Shown: positions 59,891-64,000 of the stretch, piece by piece | Position numbering within the stretch: position 1 is the stretch's first letter | Layout of the letters: each line of letters begins with the position of its first letter | Assembly (NCBI GenBank): GCA_002328035.1 | Contig: DCVL01000017.1 | Location: 93,671-157,670 of the forward strand | Length of the DNA: 64,000 nucleotides | Source of the DNA: Geobacter sp. UBA2189 | GTDB lineage: Bacteria; Desulfobacterota; Desulfuromonadia; Geobacterales; Pseudopelobacteraceae | Direction: 5' to 3' | Translations under genes and position numbers: made by a program | The notes under the pieces: model-generated | What the model was told of the DNA's origin: nothing | The model's database searches: none | What the model saw: the letters and a program-made list of their open reading frames with translations, nothing else

Positions 59891-59995
59891 ATGGAAAATG
59901 CGGTCAGTGAACTGGAAATTCTGGATGAAGGGTTTGAGGATTGTGGCATGGTCAGCGGTTGCTGCACAGGCGGAACCGGAAGTTCCCGCAAGTAA
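59891..59995 (+). CDS. Cys/Gly-rich precursor peptide of a radical SAM RiPP (geopeptide-like)
   Basis: A 34-codon ORF with a strong GGAGG site 8 bases before the ATG. The N-terminal half is acidic (leader, with several Glu/Asp). The C-terminal part, CGMVSGCCTGGTGSSRK, is rich in Cys and Gly with three cysteines (18, 24, 25). It ends 60 bases before a radical SAM/SPASM gene on the same strand, the usual RiPP layout. A terminator-like hairpin lies between. The setting resembles 'geopeptide' cassettes described in Geobacter. Modification at the Cys residues is predicted, not shown. Confidence 0.75.
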   Translation: MENAVSELEILDEGFEDCGMVSGCCTGGTGSSRK

Positions 59996-60010
59996 TGGTT
60001 CTGAAACACC

Positions 60011-60042
60011 GCTGGGGAGCGCAAGCTCCCCAGCATCTTTTT
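60011..60042 (+). terminator. Hairpin terminator/attenuator between precursor and maturase
   Basis: Perfect 10-base arms GCTGGGGAGC and GCTCCCCAGC with a GCAA tetraloop are followed by ATCTTTTT. Partial readthrough here would give much more precursor than maturase mRNA, as is common in RiPP operons. Confidence 0.88.
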
Positions 60043-60055
60043 AAGGGAGTAACCT

Positions 60056-61336
60056 GTGCCGCTTTCCTGCTATCTGACCATCTATCCTGATCCGGCTCGA
60101 CCCGGTTCTGTACTGCTCTATTCAACCAAGAAAAGTTCGCTGGTCAGGGTTTCTGAACGGTTGCTGGCTGCAGCATATGCAGATACCTTGTCTAAGGAGG
60201 AGCGAGATATCCTGAGTCGTCTGGAACTGTGGGTGGACGATCTGGCGGCTGAACGGGCAGCCATGGCTAATCTGGTTGAGTTCAGCAACCATCATGCCAC
60301 GACCTTTACGGCCACCGTTGTGCTGACCCTGGACTGCAATCTGGCCTGCCCCTACTGTTTTGAAGAGCCGTTTCGTGGCAAGCATACCATGAGCAAGGAG
60401 ACAGCTCGGCTGCTGGTGGACTGGATCAAGCATGAGCAGATCGACCAGGGTCGAGACGTTGAGCTGCGTTTCTACGGCGGAGAGCCGCTCCTGGCTATCC
60501 CGCGTCTCAAGCAGATTGCCAAATCCCTGCAAGATATGGCTATTGCTGCTGGAAGAACCTTTACCTTTAGTCTGGTGACCAATGCTACCCTGCTGACCCG
60601 TACTGTTGTTGAGGAGTTGCTTCCCCTGGGGTTGCAGAGCGCCTTGATTACCCTGGACGGTCCGGCAGAGTTCCATAATCAGCAGCGCCCCTTTGTCTCG
60701 GGACGGGGGAGTTTTGATCTGATTCTTGACAACCTGTGCTCGGTGTATGACCTGATTACAATCAAGCCTGGCGGCAACTACACAAGGGAAAACTACCGCC
60801 ATTTCCCGGCCATGCTTGATGTTCTGATTGAAGCCGGTATTGATCCGGCAAAACTGGGATCAGTCCAGTTTTCGCCAATTCATCCCAAATCGGGCAAACA
60901 GAACGCCTGCGCCTTCGACAGTGAAGCGTGGCAGATTGAGGCGAACCTGTTTCTGCGGGAAGAGATCCTGCGACGCGGCTTTTCTACGGATAAGCCGGGC
61001 ATGGGCATCTGCATGATAGAACTGACCAATAACCTTGTGGTCAATTATGATGGTTCACTCTACAAATGTCCTGCCTTGCTCGGCTGGCCCGAGCTGAGCA
61101 TCGGCACCCTGGCCGAAGGGGTCAGTGACTACCGCGAATCCCACCGGCTGGATATCTGGAAGAACGAAGAATGTCTGGACTGCGCCTACCTGCCGCTTTG
61201 CTTCGGCGGCTGCCGTTTCTTCCGCAAACTACAGACTGGCAGCATTGACGGCGTGGATTGCCGAAAAAACATGCTGGACGCCTCGCTGGAGCGGTTGGTG
61301 CTACAGGATCTGAAGTATGGTAAAAAACGATGCTGA
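60056..61336 (+). CDS. Radical SAM/SPASM peptide maturase (geopeptide-type)
   Basis: A 426-residue radical SAM protein starting at GTG 60056 (GGGAG upstream). An N-terminal peptide-recognition-like region (1-90) precedes the cluster motif CNLACPYC (Cys 94, 98, 101), followed by FYGGEPLLA near 142 and ITLDGPAEFHNQQRP near 197. A C-terminal SPASM region has YKCPALLG, CLDCAYLPLCFGGCRFF and a final cysteine near 403. SPASM maturases install thioether or C-C crosslinks in ribosomal peptides. The immediately upstream 34-residue peptide is the probable substrate. Family name from memory of Geobacter annotation; the reaction is inferred. Confidence 0.9.
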   Translation: MPLSCYLTIYPDPARPGSVLLYSTKKSSLVRVSERLLAAAYADTLSKEERDILSRLELWVDDLAAERAAMANLVEFSNHHATTFTATVVLTLDCNLACPYCFEEPFRGKHTMSKETARLLVDWIKHEQIDQGRDVELRFYGGEPLLAIPRLKQIAKSLQDMAIAAGRTFTFSLVTNATLLTRTVVEELLPLGLQSALITLDGPAEFHNQQRPFVSGRGSFDLILDNLCSVYDLITIKPGGNYTRENYRHFPAMLDVLIEAGIDPAKLGSVQFSPIHPKSGKQNACAFDSEAWQIEANLFLREEILRRGFSTDKPGMGICMIELTNNLVVNYDGSLYKCPALLGWPELSIGTLAEGVSDYRESHRLDIWKNEECLDCAYLPLCFGGCRFFRKLQTGSIDGVDCRKNMLDASLERLVLQDLKYGKKRC

Positions 61337-61404
61337 TGGTTTGAGCAGATTATCAAAAATGGCGATTGGCCACAGAGCTTTGATTTCAGTCTTCGCGTGC
61401 AACA

Positions 61405-62319
61405 TTAATTTTGTTTTACCGGACGTATGGTTTTCTCAAACTGTTCCACATAACGCCTGACAACTTCGTAGTCTGCATCGGTCGCAGGGTGAAAACGGGC
61501 TGTCTCCATTCCGGCAAGGATCTCTTTCCCCTGTGGACTCTCATGAAGTGTTATCAGGGCTGTCCGAACCTGATCCCTTATCTGAGGCGGCAGATCATTG
61601 CGCACCATAACGGAATTATTGATCAGGTGCGGGGTTTCCCAGATAACCTTCAACTGGGCTGCCTCGGCAGGATGTTCCTTCTGAAAGGCTCGCCAGGGAG
61701 GAGGCCAGGTTGCGCCTGCAGCGGTCTGGCTCAGAAAGACATTCATAATGGATGATTCCTGTGAACCTACATACCGGTTTTCAATCTCTTTATTGATATC
61801 TATCCCGTGCCCATGGAGGAAATTTTGAGGCATGATGCAGGCAGCCAATGCAGTGGGGGAGGGATAGCTCACCGCCTTCCCTTTCAGATTAACTGGTTTG
61901 ACTATTTTACTATCACGGCGTACCACAAAAATTCCCTTAAAATCCTGCGGGTCTCCGGCCATGGCAATGACTTGGTATCCTGCCTTCATGGCCTCCAGTG
62001 TTTGCCAGGGATTGGGTAACAGGAAGTCCGGTTTTTTTGACCTGATCTTTTCTTCGTAATTGCCATAATCGCGAGATGCCTCCAACTCAAGGCGAGCATC
62101 CTTAAGTTGCTTGTTAAGGTGTTCGATCAGTGGCAAATAGGCCTGATTAAGCTTCTGGGGGTTATGCAGGGGGTGTACGGCAAAACTGAACACGGTTTCC
62201 TGTTTTTGAGCCGGAGCCGTGCCATACTTCGGTTCCTGTAGCTGAGGTGGTTGGTTGCAGCCGACAACTGGCAGCATGCATGCAGTAACAATGAAAAACA
62301 GTCGGAGGGCAGGATTCAT
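61405..62319 (-). CDS. PhnD-like phosphate/phosphonate-type binding lipoprotein
   Basis: A 304-residue lipoprotein from ATG 62319, which has AAGGA upstream and overlaps the kinase stop in ATGA. The lipobox is MLPVVGC. The mature part has the PhnD-family opening FSFAVHPLHNPQKLNQAYLPLIEHLNKQL, FLLPNPWQTLEAMKAGYQVIAM near 105 and VSYPSPTALAACIMPQ near 157. There are no permease genes beside it. As with other lone PhnD-like proteins next to histidine kinases, it may act as a periplasmic sensor for the kinase encoded upstream. Confidence 0.88.
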   Translation of the reverse strand: MNPALRLFFIVTACMLPVVGCNQPPQLQEPKYGTAPAQKQETVFSFAVHPLHNPQKLNQAYLPLIEHLNKQLKDARLELEASRDYGNYEEKIRSKKPDFLLPNPWQTLEAMKAGYQVIAMAGDPQDFKGIFVVRRDSKIVKPVNLKGKAVSYPSPTALAACIMPQNFLHGHGIDINKEIENRYVGSQESSIMNVFLSQTAAGATWPPPWRAFQKEHPAEAAQLKVIWETPHLINNSVMVRNDLPPQIRDQVRTALITLHESPQGKEILAGMETARFHPATDADYEVVRRYVEQFEKTIRPVKQN

Positions 62320-63620
62320 AGCTGTTCCTTTCCTGGCGTGGAGCACTGCCCTTGATCAAGCGGGATTTCTATAATAACTTCCGTTCCTTCGGCAGTATTT
62401 TCAACCGATATTCTTCCGCCCATATGTTTCTCAATTATCATTTTTGCGATATAGAGCCCCATACCTACGCCTTGCGCCTTGAATTTGCTGGTAAAGTACG
62501 GATCAAAAACCTTGTCGAGCACCTCTGATGGGATACCGCCAGCATTATCGTTGACCGTTATCCGGGCAAATCCATCCTCGTTTGAGAAACTGATTTTAAC
62601 AAAAGGGGATGTCGGTCTGCGCAAGAGGATAGCCTCCTTTGCATTTTGGATGACATTTAAAAGCACTTGGGAAAACTCTTTTTTGAACCCGCTTACGGTT
62701 AAATCAGACTCTTTAAGCAGTGTGATGGAGATGCCACGTGATTCCAGGTCTGCTCCTACCAGTGAAATCGATTCGGAGATGGCCTGATACAGATCAAATG
62801 GTTGACGGGTGGAATCCGGTTGATAAAACGCATAGAAATTATCGATGGTATTGGACATATACATCAGGATTTTTATGCACTCTTCCTCATAGTCACGGCA
62901 TGTCGCTGGTGTGAGTGAACCCTCTTCGTATTCGGCTCGCAGGTTTTGAACAATAAGCGAGACATTGTTCAGCGGCTGTCGCCATTGATGGGCAATGTTG
63001 CTGAGCATCTCTCCCATGGCATACATCCGCGCCTGGTGCGCCAGGATACGGTCTTTTGCCAGGTTCTTTTTCACCTCCAGTTCATCATTCAGGCGGCGTA
63101 ACTCCTCCTCGGCCTGCTTACGCAGAGCCAGCGCCTCTTCCAGCTCCTTAACCTTTTCTTCGAGCTTGGTTGCCACAATCTGGCTGTATTCGCGCAGAAA
63201 CTGTTCGTCACTCTCGTTTATTGGCTGGTGAGCAGGCTTTTTCTGCCGAGCTTCCCAATCATTCATAATCAGGCAGGTCTTTTCCCAGAGTTCGGCAGGC
63301 TCTACCGGTTTGTTGATAAAGGCCTCTGCACCGAGGGAAAGAGCCAGTTCCAGCTCTTTTTCGCCGGTATAGGTCGATGAGTAAAAGATGAAGGGGATAG
63401 TCTGTAGTTCGGGGGTGCGCTTAAGCGCGCGTAGCAGTTGAAAACCGTCCATGCGGGGCATCAGCGCGTCAGAGATAATAATGTCCGGCATATAGCGGAG
63501 AGCCTGCTCAAGGCCTTCCTGTCCATCCTGCGCTTCAACAACGGTGCAGTGATAGTGCTCAAGGGTAATCCGTAGCAGTTTTCGGGCAGCGGTGTCGTCT
63601 TCAACGATCAAGACCTTCAT
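62316..63620 (-). CDS. Receiver-histidine kinase protein
   Basis: A 434-residue cytoplasmic protein with an N-terminal receiver (3-120; IIISDALMPRMDG and FINKPVEPAEL), a long coiled coil (about 145-200), the HisKA box NIAHQWRQPLNNVS near 212 and an HATPase with VLLNVIQNAKEAIL near 330 and GVGMGLYIAKMIIEK near 390. It is encoded between a receiver gene and a PhnD-like binding protein and overlaps both neighbours, so the three form one signalling operon. Confidence 0.93.
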   Translation of the reverse strand: MKVLIVEDDTAARKLLRITLEHYHCTVVEAQDGQEGLEQALRYMPDIIISDALMPRMDGFQLLRALKRTPELQTIPFIFYSSTYTGEKELELALSLGAEAFINKPVEPAELWEKTCLIMNDWEARQKKPAHQPINESDEQFLREYSQIVATKLEEKVKELEEALALRKQAEEELRRLNDELEVKKNLAKDRILAHQARMYAMGEMLSNIAHQWRQPLNNVSLIVQNLRAEYEEGSLTPATCRDYEEECIKILMYMSNTIDNFYAFYQPDSTRQPFDLYQAISESISLVGADLESRGISITLLKESDLTVSGFKKEFSQVLLNVIQNAKEAILLRRPTSPFVKISFSNEDGFARITVNDNAGGIPSEVLDKVFDPYFTSKFKAQGVGMGLYIAKMIIEKHMGGRISVENTAEGTEVIIEIPLDQGQCSTPGKEQL

Positions 63621-64000
63621 GGCTGTCTCTCGTTCTTCATTGAATGAGGATCCGTTACCCCAAGCAGGGCATGAATCTTGTCCATGATGGTCAATGGGTC
63701 GATCGGCTTTTCAAAATAACCGGTACACCCGGCGGCAAGAACCTGATCCATATCTCCGGCCATGGCGTAGGAGGTGATGGCGATGATCGGGATGCTGCCG
63801 TTGGCACCACTCTTGCGGATACGCCGGGTAGCTTCAAGACCGTCGAAATCAGGCAGGTTGATGTCCATGATGATAAAAAATGGACGTTCGCTGATGGCCA
63901 GTTCTACTCCCTTTTCACCGGTCTCGGCGGATATCACCTCATAGCCGTGGCGGCTCAGGGCATAGCTGATCAGGCGCAGGTTGTCTTGGTTATCTTCTAC
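63617..64000 (-). CDS. Response regulator receiver domain (5' end beyond window)
   Basis: The frame is open to the window edge. VEDNQDNLRLISYALSRHGY lies upstream of the first internal GTG, so the gene begins outside and the visible part is the C-terminal ~127 residues of a receiver domain. The phosphoacceptor is in FFIIMDINLPDFDG and the lysine in GYFEKPIDPL. It overlaps the next kinase gene by 4 bases. It may be a single receiver protein or the tail of a larger hybrid kinase. Confidence 0.88.
   Translation of the reverse strand, partial: VEDNQDNLRLISYALSRHGYEVISAETGEKGVELAISERPFFIIMDINLPDFDGLEATRRIRKSGANGSIPIIAITSYAMAGDMDQVLAAGCTGYFEKPIDPLTIMDKIHALLGVTDPHSMKNERQP

Overview
The window looks like chromosome from a Geobacter/Trichlorobacter-type member of the Desulfuromonadales (Deltaproteobacteria, now Desulfobacterota). 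The pointers are moderate GC, two cobalamin riboswitches, a large cobamide synthesis and salvage set, many hybrid kinases and receiver proteins, MshEN-receiver proteins, fused lactate-utilisation Fe-S proteins, and a radical-SAM/SPASM peptide cassette resembling the 'geopeptide' type described from Geobacter. The genus is an inference; no rRNA gene is present.

Layout. 1-2955 (minus): a paraquat-inducible PqiA-PqiA-PqiB-(PqiC) lipid-transport operon. 3054-14684 (minus): cobalamin synthesis genes cbiB and a cobC-cobQ fusion, separated by about 8 kb of accessory DNA. That block holds HigBA, HipBA, BrnTA and VapBC toxin-antitoxin pairs, a DUF4143 ATPase, two unrecognised genes, a recent tandem duplication, fold-back repeats, an antitoxin relic and a decayed second copy of the cobQ 3' end. 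14709-15689: a pseudo-receiver/GAF protein. 15833-23614 (plus): a cobamide salvage regulon made of riboswitch, leader ORF, zinc alcohol dehydrogenase-like gene, TrpD-like phosphoribosyltransferase and an exported CbiZ, followed by a second riboswitch and btuB-btuF-btuC-btuD.

23741-36349: housekeeping and signalling genes: ndk, rlmN, a PAS/degenerate-GGDEF protein, mtnP, a PfkB kinase, a TPR lipoprotein, a RodZ-like protein, GAF, receiver, UspA and kinase genes and an FAD oxidoreductase, then nfo and nadA on minus. A tRNA-Pro(CGG) lies at 36413. 36805-47408: hslO, a U32 peptidase, a thermonuclease, an MshEN-receiver protein, transaldolase, a YHS protein, folK, an HhH glycosylase, an RlpA-like protein, an epimerase, a DUF4911 protein and capA.

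47483-54725: carbon metabolism: a FadR-type regulator, a 2-hydroxyacid dehydrogenase, sucCD, and LutC plus a fused Fe-S/LUD protein. sucCD is bracketed by two truncated gene remnants, a DJ-1/PfpI C-terminus and a GlcF-like C-terminus. 54970-64000: a divergent cluster around a tiny Cys/Gly-rich precursor peptide (59891-59995) and its radical SAM/SPASM maturase. On one side lie a TonB receptor, a periplasmic binding protein and a hybrid kinase; on the other lie a PhnD-like binding lipoprotein, a receiver-kinase and a receiver protein running off the end.

The two most interesting systems are the small peptide cassette at 59.9-61.3 kb and the riboswitch-controlled cobamide salvage operon, which has a secreted CbiZ and an unexplained TrpD-like enzyme.
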